Part shown: positions 1 through 5,139 of the stretch, in pieces
How the letters are laid out: the number at the start of each line of letters is the position of its first letter
Numbering within the stretch: the first letter of the stretch is position 1
Assembly: GCA_903831335.1 (NCBI GenBank)
Contig: CAIKXH010000018.1
Span: forward strand, 1-5,139
Direction of reading: 5' to 3'
Source: Candidatus Uhrbacteria bacterium
GTDB taxonomy: Bacteria > Patescibacteriota > Patescibacteriia > UBA9934 > GWF2-40-263
DNA length: 5,139 bases
Notes under the pieces: model-generated
What the model was told of the DNA's origin: nothing
The model's input: the letters and a program-made list of their open reading frames with translations, nothing else
Databases searched by the model: none
Translations under genes and position numbers: made by a program

Positions 1-1647
1 AGTACGGCCCTTTCAGAAAAAATGCTCGATGTTCGCCTAAAAGAAAAAGAGGCAGAAACAGAACAGATCGCAAAAAAATCTGGGATTCCTTATGTTTTCC
101 TAAAAGGATTCCCTATTTCTCCTGATGCACTCAGGCAAATTCCAAAAGAACAAGCTGTGGAATTACAAACGGTTTGTTTTTTGTATTCTGGAACAGAAGT
201 ACGTCTTGCTTCCACGAACCCAACAAGCCCAGCTGTAAAAGAGCTCCTCTACCAAATTGGTGAGCGCACAAAATCAAATGGAGGTGTCTACCAAATTTCA
301 GATGAGAGTTTGCGTATTGCCATAAAAGCCTATGACACACTCCCTATCATCAAAGCAATTATCAAAGGAGTTAAAATTACAGATGAAGAGCTGCAAACAT
401 TTCAATCACAAATGAAATCGTATGGGGATGTTCAGGGTGCTGTAAAATCTGCATCCATTACAGACATCATTACTGTTGTGATTGCTGCAGCACTCCAGTT
501 TGGAACCTCTGACATCCACATTGAAGCAGAAGAAAAAACAATTGTGATTCGCTTGCGTATTGATGGAATCCTCCAAGAAGTCGCTTCTCTCCCTCATGAT
601 CTTTGGAAAAAGATCATTGCCCGTATAAAGCTTATCTCTGGATTGAAAATCAATGTCACAGATCGCCCACAAGATGGTCGATTCACGATTTTTCTCAAAG
701 ACGGTGACACAGATGTGCGTGTTTCCACAATTCCAACAGCATACGGGGAATCTGTTGTTATGCGTATCTTGAAACCAAGTGCCATCAATGTTGAATTCTC
801 TCAACTTGGTTACAGACCACTTGCAGAAAAACGTCTTCTCAAAGAAATTCAAAAACCACACGGAATGGTCATGACCACAGGTCCTACAGGTTCTGGAAAA
901 ACAACAACGCTTTACGCGATATTACGAAAGTTAAATACTCCGGGCGTAAAGATCATCACCCTTGAAGACCCTATCGAATATAAACTTGCCGGAATCAACC
1001 AATCACAAATTGATCACAGCAAAAACTACACTTTCGCCGGTGGTTTGCGATCCATCTTGCGACAAGACCCTGACACAGTCATGGTCGGAGAAATCCGCGA
1101 TTTAGAAACAGCTGATGTGGCCATCAACGCGGCCCTCACTGGTCACCTTCTCTTGTCCACACTTCACACAAATGATGCAGCAGGAGCTATTCCCCGCTTC
1201 ATCTCTATGGGCGTTAAACCGTTTCTCCTTGCACCTGCATTAAATGCGATTATCGGTCAGCGTCTGACAAGAAAAGTTTGTACAAACTGTAAAGAAGAAG
1301 TTCAACTCACACCAGAGCAAATGGAGTTTGTAAAAAAAGTTGCCTCAGAAATTCCCGCTGCCTCAGGAGAAGTTGTCCCACCTGAAACATCATGGAAATT
1401 TTATAAAGGGAAAGGTTGTGATGTTTGCAACAAATCTGGATACAAGGGACGTCTCGGAATTTATGAAATTCTGACCATGTCTGATGAGATCAAAGCAAAG
1501 ATGTCAGAGCAGATTTCAGAATATGAAGTTCGCGAACTCGCAAAACAACAAGGAATGACAACCATGCAACAAGATGGAATTCTCAAAGTGCTGGACGGTC
1601 TCACAACCGTTGATGAAATTCTGCGTGTTGCAGGTGAAACAGCTTAA
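1..1647 (+). CDS. pilB: Type IV pilus / type II secretion assembly ATPase, PilB/GspE family (5' partial)
   Basis: Hexameric cytoplasmic ATPase that powers extension of type IV pili or pseudopili. The frame is open from base 1. The first ATG, at base 22, has no Shine-Dalgarno, and seven sense codons precede it, so the gene very likely starts outside the window; the family usually runs to about 560-580 residues. Numbering from that ATG: an N-terminal T2SSE_N-like domain (about 1-110), then the SDIHIE segment near 163-168 and RLRIDG near 177-182, Walker A GPTGSGKTT 287-295, Asp box LEDPIEY 314-320, Walker B region with VGEIRD 355-360, His box TGHLLLSTLHTND 373-385, and a zinc-binding tetracysteine C420/C423 and C466/C469. 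All catalytic motifs are intact. The CxxC pairs are typical of PilB/GspE and are lacking in the retraction ATPase PilT, which also lacks this N-terminal domain. No other pilus gene is visible; partners would lie to the left. PilB versus GspE cannot be decided from sequence alone. Confidence 0.93.
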   Translation, partial: STALSEKMLDVRLKEKEAETEQIAKKSGIPYVFLKGFPISPDALRQIPKEQAVELQTVCFLYSGTEVRLASTNPTSPAVKELLYQIGERTKSNGGVYQISDESLRIAIKAYDTLPIIKAIIKGVKITDEELQTFQSQMKSYGDVQGAVKSASITDIITVVIAAALQFGTSDIHIEAEEKTIVIRLRIDGILQEVASLPHDLWKKIIARIKLISGLKINVTDRPQDGRFTIFLKDGDTDVRVSTIPTAYGESVVMRILKPSAINVEFSQLGYRPLAEKRLLKEIQKPHGMVMTTGPTGSGKTTTLYAILRKLNTPGVKIITLEDPIEYKLAGINQSQIDHSKNYTFAGGLRSILRQDPDTVMVGEIRDLETADVAINAALTGHLLLSTLHTNDAAGAIPRFISMGVKPFLLAPALNAIIGQRLTRKVCTNCKEEVQLTPEQMEFVKKVASEIPAASGEVVPPETSWKFYKGKGCDVCNKSGYKGRLGIYEILTMSDEIKAKMSEQISEYEVRELAKQQGMTTMQQDGILKVLDGLTTVDEILRVAGETA

Positions 1648-1673
1648 AAAAATAGGGCAACTGCCCTATTTTT
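1648..1673. terminator. Bidirectional intrinsic terminator between convergent genes
   Basis: An inverted repeat with core TAGGGCA / TGCCCTA is extended by A-T pairs to about 12 bp, with a loop of only 2-4 bases. It starts right after the TAA of the pilus ATPase gene. Read on the plus strand it is followed by five T; read on the minus strand by seven T (with the A-run overlapping the stop). It therefore suits both the ATPase gene and the convergent zinc-knuckle gene, whose stop lies 18 bases away. Confidence 0.88.
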
Positions 1674-1691
1674 GTAAATAAAAAAGCGCAA

Positions 1692-2021
1692 TCAGCCGAT
1701 CGCGCGCGTAATGACTTCTGGATTTTCGATGTGATAGATGATCGGAAGAGGTGCGTCTTCCGTGCAAGATGGACATCCCATCTGATAAAGCATGGCAACG
1801 CCCGCCTGCTTCAACACAATTCCTGTTCCTGTTTTCTCGAAAAGAACTTTTGCCTCCTGAACCGTCATTCGCAAGCGCACCTTGCATTTGGCGCAATAGG
1901 TACGAACTTCGAATGGGTGGGCACACTTTATGCACAGAAAAATGTTGGATCCGTCCACAGCAACAAGGCCGCGACGAACACAAATGGTGCAACTTCCTTT
2001 CTTTGGCACGAGCCCTCCCAT
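1692..2021 (-). CDS. Small protein with four CxxC zinc knuckles, function unknown
   Basis: I do not recognise this 109-residue protein. Numbered from the ATG at 2021, it has four CxxC knuckles: C11/C14, C30/C33, C43/C46 and C83/C86. These can form two four-cysteine zinc sites, most simply 11/14 with 30/33 and 43/46 with 83/86. The segment between the last two (about 53-64) looks helical. There is no signal peptide or membrane segment, so it should be cytoplasmic. Zinc ribbons of this kind often bind nucleic acid or partner proteins, but nothing here decides which. Start choice: a GTG at 2030 would add three residues, but it sits inside the AGGTG Shine-Dalgarno that is correctly spaced for the ATG at 2021, so ATG is preferred. 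The gene appears monocistronic, with its own promoter and a shared terminator. A longer overlapping frame (1666-2043) lacks the regular CxxC pattern and looks like a shadow. Gene call fairly sure; function unknown. Confidence 0.8.
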   Translation of the reverse strand: MGGLVPKKGSCTICVRRGLVAVDGSNIFLCIKCAHPFEVRTYCAKCKVRLRMTVQEAKVLFEKTGTGIVLKQAGVAMLYQMGCPSCTEDAPLPIIYHIENPEVITRAIG

Positions 2022-2027
2022 TCCTGA

Positions 2028-2034
2028 CACCTTC
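2028..2034 (-). promoter_or_regulatory. Ribosome binding site that decides the start of the zinc-knuckle gene
   Basis: On the minus strand GAAGGTG lies six bases before the ATG at 2021; the AGGTG part matches the anti-Shine-Dalgarno. The alternative GTG start at 2030 is part of this motif, which argues against its use. It is the clearest Shine-Dalgarno on the minus strand of this window. Confidence 0.55.
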
Positions 2035-2045
2035 AGGAATCATTC

Positions 2046-2074
2046 AACCTAACTGTTTTTATCCCTTTCGTCAA
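2046..2074 (-). promoter_or_regulatory. Putative sigma-70 type promoter of the zinc-knuckle gene
   Basis: On the minus strand a -35 box TTGACG (2074-2069, five of six consensus bases) is separated by 17 bases from TAGGTT (2051-2046), a weak -10 that keeps the first TA and the last T. Transcription would start near 2039, leaving about 18 bases before the ATG, enough for the Shine-Dalgarno. The site lies in the gap between this gene and the terminator of the tsaD unit upstream, where a promoter is expected. Confidence 0.45.
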
Positions 2075-2094
2075 GCCCTGACCATTCGAAGAAC

Positions 2095-2124
2095 AAAAAA
2101 GACCCAATAAATGGGTCTTTTTTT
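2095..2124 (-). terminator. Intrinsic terminator of the tsaD-tsaE-unknown unit
   Basis: GACCCA (2101-2106) pairs with TGGGTC (2112-2117) around a five-base loop, and flanking A-T runs extend the stem to about 12 bp. On the minus strand it ends in six T. It overlaps the TAA of the 239-residue gene (2125-2123), so that gene ends directly in its terminator. The symmetry would let it stop plus-strand transcription too, but no plus-strand gene precedes it. Confidence 0.87.
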
Positions 2125-2842
2125 ATGCTGCGCGACGGATTGCTTTTGCGCGCTCTTGATCGACAATTGCTTGAAATTGTTTTGCGAGTCTTGGCGCGAA
2201 TTTTTGTTCAATGAGATAGACAAAAGCTTTTCTTTGATCCTCTGTTTCTGGATCAACAGGAACACGATTAACTTCCATGGAGGTCGTAAAATCTTTCTTA
2301 TCACCCTCTGGTTTCATGGAAGCATCTACCCCCACCCAGCGTGGTTGCGCACCTGGAACTTCATATTCAAACCATCCGTCAATATGATGTTTTGAATCAA
2401 GAGCCCCAGACTGCACAGCCGTATAAAATTTAAATTTATTCGCCTCTGCCGGGGTCAATTTCAGATACCTAATGATTGCAAGACGAAGTTCGCGCGCAAT
2501 CGGCTTCACCGGCTTCAAGGGATCCAAATTGTAATGCTCGCGCACAATCTTCATCATTCCAGTAATATCTGGTGAATACCCATCAGGATCCTTACAATCC
2601 TTTCCGGTTAATTTTTTGTATGCTTGTTCATATGCAGGGGTTTTCTTCATATACCCCAAAGCATCCATCTCATACACAGTTCCTTTGTATCCTCTTTCAA
2701 TTGACGCATCAAAAACAGAGTCCGCAAATACATCCATGCCTGGACGATCAGAATCATGAGATGTTGTACCAGATCCCATTTGTTGAGCACTTCTCATTGC
2801 TCGAGCCTCTGAAGCCTCAGACGCCGTTCTTCTGACAACCAT
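2123..2842 (-). CDS. Conserved-looking protein of unknown function downstream of tsaE
   Basis: I do not recognise this 239-residue protein. Residues 1-35 are rich in Ser, Arg and Ala and probably disordered. Residues 36-130 look mostly helical and include DCKDPDGYSPD near 82-92. Residues 136-195 look like beta strands, with SKHHIDGWFEYE (150-161), a turn, then RWVGVDAS (168-175). The C-terminal 35 residues form a charged helix. There is no signal peptide or membrane segment. The H-x-D-G ... V-D-x-S layout on a presumed hairpin faintly recalls the metal site of PD-(D/E)xK nucleases, but the usual lysine is not in place, so I assign no function. The ATG at 2842 lies only 4 bases after the tsaE stop and has no Shine-Dalgarno, which suits translational coupling. 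An alternative ATG at 2797 (residue 16) has AGAGG eight bases upstream and would remove most of the low-complexity start. Confidence 0.8.
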   Translation of the reverse strand: MVVRRTASEASEARAMRSAQQMGSGTTSHDSDRPGMDVFADSVFDASIERGYKGTVYEMDALGYMKKTPAYEQAYKKLTGKDCKDPDGYSPDITGMMKIVREHYNLDPLKPVKPIARELRLAIIRYLKLTPAEANKFKFYTAVQSGALDSKHHIDGWFEYEVPGAQPRWVGVDASMKPEGDKKDFTTSMEVNRVPVDPETEDQRKAFVYLIEQKFAPRLAKQFQAIVDQERAKAIRRAA

Positions 2843-2846
2843 AGGA

Positions 2847-3269
2847 CTAAATGATTATTTCTCTTGCGCCATTTGGAAGAGAGATGAATTTAATAACCTT
2901 ATTATACTTCATTTTCGACTCTTTTTCAAGTCCTTTCTCTGGCCATTCAATCATGAATACATTTTTTGTATCAATCATCATCTCTTCTAGCCCGAGTGAC
3001 CGAATTTCCTCTGGTGTTTCAAATCGATAAAAATCCAAATGAATGACCTGCTTAATCGTCTCATGATTCATGATTGGATATAGATTCATGATAGAAAACG
3101 TTGGAGATCTAACAGGTTCAGTATAGCCGAGCGATTCAAGAACGCCTTGTACAAACGTGGTCTTCCCTACTCCGAGATCGCCCTCGAGAAACACAACGTC
3201 GCCACCTTTCAGAGATGACGCAAATTCGTATGCGATCTTTTTTGTTTCTTCGAGAGAGTTTGAAATCAT
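2847..3269 (-). CDS. tsaE: TsaE, ATPase subunit of the tRNA t6A37 threonylcarbamoylation complex
   Basis: P-loop ATPase that works with TsaB and TsaD in transferring the threonylcarbamoyl group to A37 of ANN-decoding tRNAs; ATP hydrolysis is thought to reset the TsaBD complex between rounds. At 140 residues it has normal family length. Visible motifs: a helix start with the SLEETKKIA type sequence (5-13), Walker A GDLGVGKTT 30-38, the TsaE signature SPTFS 55-59, HLDFYRF 77-83, and the Walker B-like IEWPEKG 107-113. Between SPTF and HLDFYR it carries a slightly long loop with a doubled IMN (60-62, 66-68), encoded by a repeated ATTCATGAT. Its ATG overlaps the tsaD stop as ATGA, so the two are surely co-transcribed and probably translationally coupled; only weak Shine-Dalgarno character precedes it. 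All ATPase motifs look intact. Confidence 0.95.
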   Translation of the reverse strand: MISNSLEETKKIAYEFASSLKGGDVVFLEGDLGVGKTTFVQGVLESLGYTEPVRSPTFSIMNLYPIMNHETIKQVIHLDFYRFETPEEIRSLGLEEMMIDTKNVFMIEWPEKGLEKESKMKYNKVIKFISLPNGAREIII

Positions 3270-4273
3270 ACGAGTCTCATATTCGGATTCGCTTCTAGTG
3301 TGAGAGGGTCGACAAAATCCTGTTGCTTTGCCCGATACAGCCCTGCGATTGCGATCATGACGGCGTTATCACCAGAAAGTGATTGATTGGGAGCGTGAAA
3401 TGTTACGTGAGGAAAATGTTGCGCGAGCGTGCTTGAGAGCGATTCTCTGAGCGCAAGGTTTGCTGATACTCCGCCCGATAAGATAACAGACTTTGGCGAA
3501 AATTGTTTCACTGCTGAGATTGTTTTCTGTGTGAGCACATCGACAACAGCTTGCTGGAATGATGCAGCGATATCTTCAACAGACGTTTCGGGATGCGCTT
3601 CTCGATAAACTCGGACAGCTGTTTTTAGCCCGGAAAAAGAAAAGTCGTAGTCACCACTGTCATGCATGGGTCGTGGAAATTCAATTGCGTGTGGATTTCC
3701 GTTCAACGCCGTTTTCGACAAGATCGGCCCACCTGGATAACCGAGCCCAAGAAGTTTCGCGACTTTATCGAACGCCTCCCCTGCCGCATCATCACGCGTC
3801 ATTCCAACAAGTTCATATTTTCCATGATCATGCATGAGAAAAAGTTCTGTATGACCACCAGACACCAATAAACACAATGCAGGAAATTGCGGAGTTGATT
3901 CCGTATTCGACCAAACCGAATACACATGTCCTTCTAAATGATTTGCTGCGACAAGTGGCTTCTTCCAAATCCATGCAAGCGTTTTTGCGAGCTCAACGCC
4001 GATACGGAGCGCGGGAACCAAACCAGGACCGGCTGTAACAGCAATCGCGTCAATCTCATGACCATCTCTTGAAACTCCGCACTCGAGGAGCATTGGGAAA
4101 ATAGCGCTCACATGCTCACGTGCTGCGACTTCTGGGACAACACCGCCATATAACGCATGGATATCAATCTGTGATGACACCAAACTTTTTTCTACCACAA
4201 TCTCCCCACCATCATCAGAAATGATCGCGATCGCTGTTTCGTCACAACTCGATTCAATACCCAAAATGCGCAT
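3266..4273 (-). CDS. tsaD: TsaD, tRNA N6-adenosine threonylcarbamoyltransferase
   Basis: Catalytic subunit of the t6A machinery: it moves the threonylcarbamoyl group from threonylcarbamoyl-AMP, made by TsaC/Sua5, onto N6 of A37 in ANN-decoding tRNAs. The ASKHA-fold Kae1/TsaD/Qri7 family is near universal. At 335 residues it has normal length. Motifs: GIESSCDETA 5-14, TAGPGL 80-85, metal ligands H112 and H116 in NHLEGH with D302 in SGDN, SGGHTE 138-143, DDAAGEAFDK 161-170, SFSGLKTA 212-219 and SGGVSAN 266-272. These fit the H111/H115/D300 metal site of E. coli TsaD. Start: a GTG at 4303 would add ten residues (many Phe) absent from the family, and it lies inside the upstream gene's terminator stem; the ATG at 4273 gives the usual MRILGIE start. 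No Shine-Dalgarno precedes it. First gene of the tsaD-tsaE-unknown unit. Confidence 0.97.
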   Translation of the reverse strand: MRILGIESSCDETAIAIISDDGGEIVVEKSLVSSQIDIHALYGGVVPEVAAREHVSAIFPMLLECGVSRDGHEIDAIAVTAGPGLVPALRIGVELAKTLAWIWKKPLVAANHLEGHVYSVWSNTESTPQFPALCLLVSGGHTELFLMHDHGKYELVGMTRDDAAGEAFDKVAKLLGLGYPGGPILSKTALNGNPHAIEFPRPMHDSGDYDFSFSGLKTAVRVYREAHPETSVEDIAASFQQAVVDVLTQKTISAVKQFSPKSVILSGGVSANLALRESLSSTLAQHFPHVTFHAPNQSLSGDNAVMIAIAGLYRAKQQDFVDPLTLEANPNMRLV

Positions 4274-4284
4274 AAGATAGCCAA

Positions 4285-4313
4285 AGAATAGAAAAAAACA
4301 CACGATATGTCAA
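4285..4313 (-). promoter_or_regulatory. Near-consensus promoter of tsaD, overlapping the upstream gene's stop and terminator
   Basis: On the minus strand a perfect -35 TTGACA (4313-4308) is followed after exactly 17 bases by TATTCT (4290-4285), four of six -10 bases. Transcription would start near 4278, about 5 bases before the tsaD ATG, so the mRNA would be almost leaderless; this agrees with the missing Shine-Dalgarno. The -35 contains the TGA stop of the metallopeptidase gene, and the spacer is the descending arm and T-run of its terminator. Confidence 0.6.
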
Positions 4314-4322
4314 TCGTGTGTT
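4291..4322 (-). terminator. Intrinsic terminator of the HExxH protein gene
   Basis: On the minus strand AACACACGAT pairs with ATCGTGTGTT (10 bp, six-base loop) and the stem runs into about nine T in a row, then a C. The TGA stop of the gene (4312-4310) falls in the loop, so the last codons form the ascending arm. It separates the metallopeptidase gene from the tsaD unit. Confidence 0.82.
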
Positions 4323-5017
4323 GTCTTTGCCTGCCTCATTTGCTGGATGATCTTTTTCAAAAGCGTTTCGAAGTCGGCCTTCTTTTTCCATTGTTTTTCA
4401 ATAGCGATTCGTAAATCAATGTGTTTTTCATATCCATGATCCGGACACACGAGTACATCTTCGAATTCCGATCCGTTTAGTAACACTGTCAAAGCCTCTT
4501 TCAGATCCTCAAACTGTTTTTCACTCAACCCTTGTTCAAAACACTCTTTTTGATACCATCGCAAAACTTCTAAATGGAATATTTCGTGCGCAACAACGGT
4601 GACTTGTCGACCAAGCGAAGCGTATGCATCAACCATGAACCAGTTGTGTTGCGTGTTGTAAGGACAAAGTGATGCGGTAGTGAGTTCTGCTTTAAACATC
4701 TTCGAAGAAACAGGTTTGTGTGTTAACTTCGAGAGAGCTTTGAAAAATCGGGGTTCGGTTTTATCCCAAACCATCTGGAGCGCACTCGCCGCATGAGGCA
4801 AAAATCGCATGAGCGATTTTTGTTCTCGCAAATATTTCTCAACAATCTTTATCTGTTGCTTTTCACCTTTTCCCTTTATTCGTTTTCGAACATCAAACGG
4901 AATAAATGCGAGCACGCGATCCGCTGAAACACCGAACGATTCAGTTGGCTTATTCCAAACACGCACCCAGTTTTTGGCATCTGCTGTCATTGAATACGAA
5001 AAGGCGACGTGAGACAT
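4310..5017 (-). CDS. Putative soluble zinc metallopeptidase (HExxH), family not recognised
   Basis: From the ATG at 5017 the protein has 235 residues. Its key feature is HEIFH at 144-148, the zinc-binding and catalytic motif of zincin metallopeptidases, inside a hydrophobic helix (VTVVAHEIFHLEVLRWY). E174, in KEALTVLLN 26 residues after the second His, is well placed for the third zinc ligand of a gluzincin (HExxH...E). A further cluster C191, D193, H194, H199 follows near the C-terminus. No signal peptide or membrane segment is seen, so it is probably cytoplasmic. Substrate unknown. The start is uncertain: a TTG at 5032 would add five residues (LPVV type), no Shine-Dalgarno precedes either start, and the frame stays open back to 5074. 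A protein-like segment in another frame just upstream hints at a frameshifted N-terminus. The gene ends in its own terminator, so its link to tsaD is weak. It could also be an inactive or structural zincin-like protein. Confidence 0.8.
   Translation of the reverse strand: MSHVAFSYSMTADAKNWVRVWNKPTESFGVSADRVLAFIPFDVRKRIKGKGEKQQIKIVEKYLREQKSLMRFLPHAASALQMVWDKTEPRFFKALSKLTHKPVSSKMFKAELTTASLCPYNTQHNWFMVDAYASLGRQVTVVAHEIFHLEVLRWYQKECFEQGLSEKQFEDLKEALTVLLNGSEFEDVLVCPDHGYEKHIDLRIAIEKQWKKKADFETLLKKIIQQMRQAKTTHD
4799..4822. repeat. Terminator-like perfect inverted repeat inside the HExxH gene
   Basis: CAAAAATCGC and GCGATTTTTG form a 10-bp perfect stem with a four-base loop (ATGA on the plus strand). 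It lies within the coding sequence, in the codons for KSLMRF. It has the A-run/stem/T-run shape of a weak terminator in either direction, but only three G-C pairs in the core. It may simply reflect codon choice. Confidence 0.4.
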
Positions 5018-5045
5018 AACAACAGGCAACAAATTAAAATCTTCA

Positions 5046-5081
5046 GTTCTTCGAGGGGTTCGTGAAATACTCTTTCAACAA
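5046..5081 (-). other. Possible frameshifted N-terminal piece of the HExxH protein
   Basis: On the minus strand, one frame away from the HExxH gene, bases 5081-5046 read LLKEYFTNPSKN and then hit TGA (5045-5043). Skipping one base there joins it to the HExxH frame as NPSKN-EDFNLLPVVM, which reads like one continuous N-terminus. The frame is closed upstream by another TGA at 5093-5091 and offers only TTG starts (5081, 5078). The rest of 5018-5139 shows no convincing gene, terminator or promoter; short C-terminal tails of an upstream minus-strand gene could be present in any of three frames. Inference only. Confidence 0.3.
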
Positions 5082-5139
5082 CTTCGCCGTTCAATGTATT
5101 AAACGTGTGCTCATTCTTTTACACTTCTGGAAAAATGAT

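Noticed and set aside
406..861. Minus-strand 151-codon frame opposite the pilus ATPase
   Set aside because: It is a Cys/Phe/Asn-rich shadow of a clearly conserved gene on the other strand.
1666..2043. Minus-strand 125-codon frame overlapping the zinc-knuckle gene
   Set aside because: Its translation is Arg/Cys/His-rich without pattern and runs through the terminator, while the overlapping frame has four regular CxxC motifs, a Shine-Dalgarno and a promoter.
1731..2395. Plus-strand open frames at 1731-2027, 1751-2110 and 2111-2395
   Set aside because: They are antisense to the zinc-knuckle and 239-residue genes, lie across terminators, and show no domain or Shine-Dalgarno.
4227..4234. GCGATCGC, like the cyanobacterial HIP1 octamer
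   Set aside because: I noticed only this one copy, inside tsaD codons, and nothing else suggests a cyanobacterium.
4274..4303. Ten-residue N-terminal extension of TsaD from GTG 4303
   Set aside because: It is Phe-rich, absent from the family, and encoded inside the upstream gene's terminator; the ATG at 4273 gives the standard start and the promoter lies within this stretch.
5034..5117. UGA recoding (two in-frame TGA between an ATG and a TAA near the right edge)
   Set aside because: TGA is the genuine stop of tsaD, the zinc-knuckle gene and the HExxH gene, so the genome uses UGA as stop; a frameshift explains the segment better.
5018..5139. Minus-strand frame reading NTLNGEVVERVFHEPLEEL
   Set aside because: It looks protein-like but has a TAA just upstream, no ATG, and continues into a Leu/Cys run inside the HExxH gene; it is probably the shadow of the shifted LLKEYFTNPSKN segment.

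Overview
The window reads as ordinary chromosomal DNA from a small-genome bacterium, most likely a member of the Candidate Phyla Radiation (Patescibacteria). This is inferred from the style of the PilB-like ATPase, the short intergenic gaps, the presence of several conserved-looking proteins of unknown function, and transcription starts that seem to leave almost no leader. Genes end with TAA, TAG and TGA. TGA is the real stop of three of them, so the standard bacterial code applies and the UGA-to-glycine code of Gracilibacteria/Absconditabacteria does not.

Layout from left to right. Bases 1-1647 (+) hold almost all of a type IV pilus / type II secretion assembly ATPase (PilB/GspE), cut at its 5' end by the window edge. 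A strong hairpin at 1648-1673 has T-runs on both sides and serves as a shared terminator with the convergent gene that follows. Everything to the right is on the minus strand. A small protein with four CxxC zinc knuckles lies at 1692-2021 and has its own promoter and Shine-Dalgarno. Next comes a compact three-gene unit read right to left: tsaD (4273-3266), tsaE (3269-2847, ATGA overlap with tsaD) and a 239-residue protein of unknown function (2842-2123, 4 bases after tsaE). It ends in the terminator at 2095-2124. Upstream of tsaD lies a separate gene (5017-4310) for a soluble HExxH putative zinc metallopeptidase.

TsaD and TsaE are two parts of the machinery that makes N6-threonylcarbamoyladenosine at position 37 of ANN-decoding tRNAs. 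TsaB and TsaC are not in the window. The third gene is probably co-transcribed with them, but nothing in its sequence ties it to tRNA modification.

The most striking point is the metallopeptidase-tsaD junction (4285-4322). One short stretch holds the stop codon of the first gene, its intrinsic terminator hairpin, and a near-consensus promoter for tsaD whose -35 box TTGACA contains that stop codon. The predicted tsaD mRNA starts about 5 bases before its ATG and has no Shine-Dalgarno. The second point is at the right edge: a protein-like segment in another frame just upstream of the metallopeptidase suggests that its true N-terminus has been split off by a frameshift. I saw no mobile element, CRISPR array, tRNA or rRNA, and no clear evidence of a new multi-gene system.
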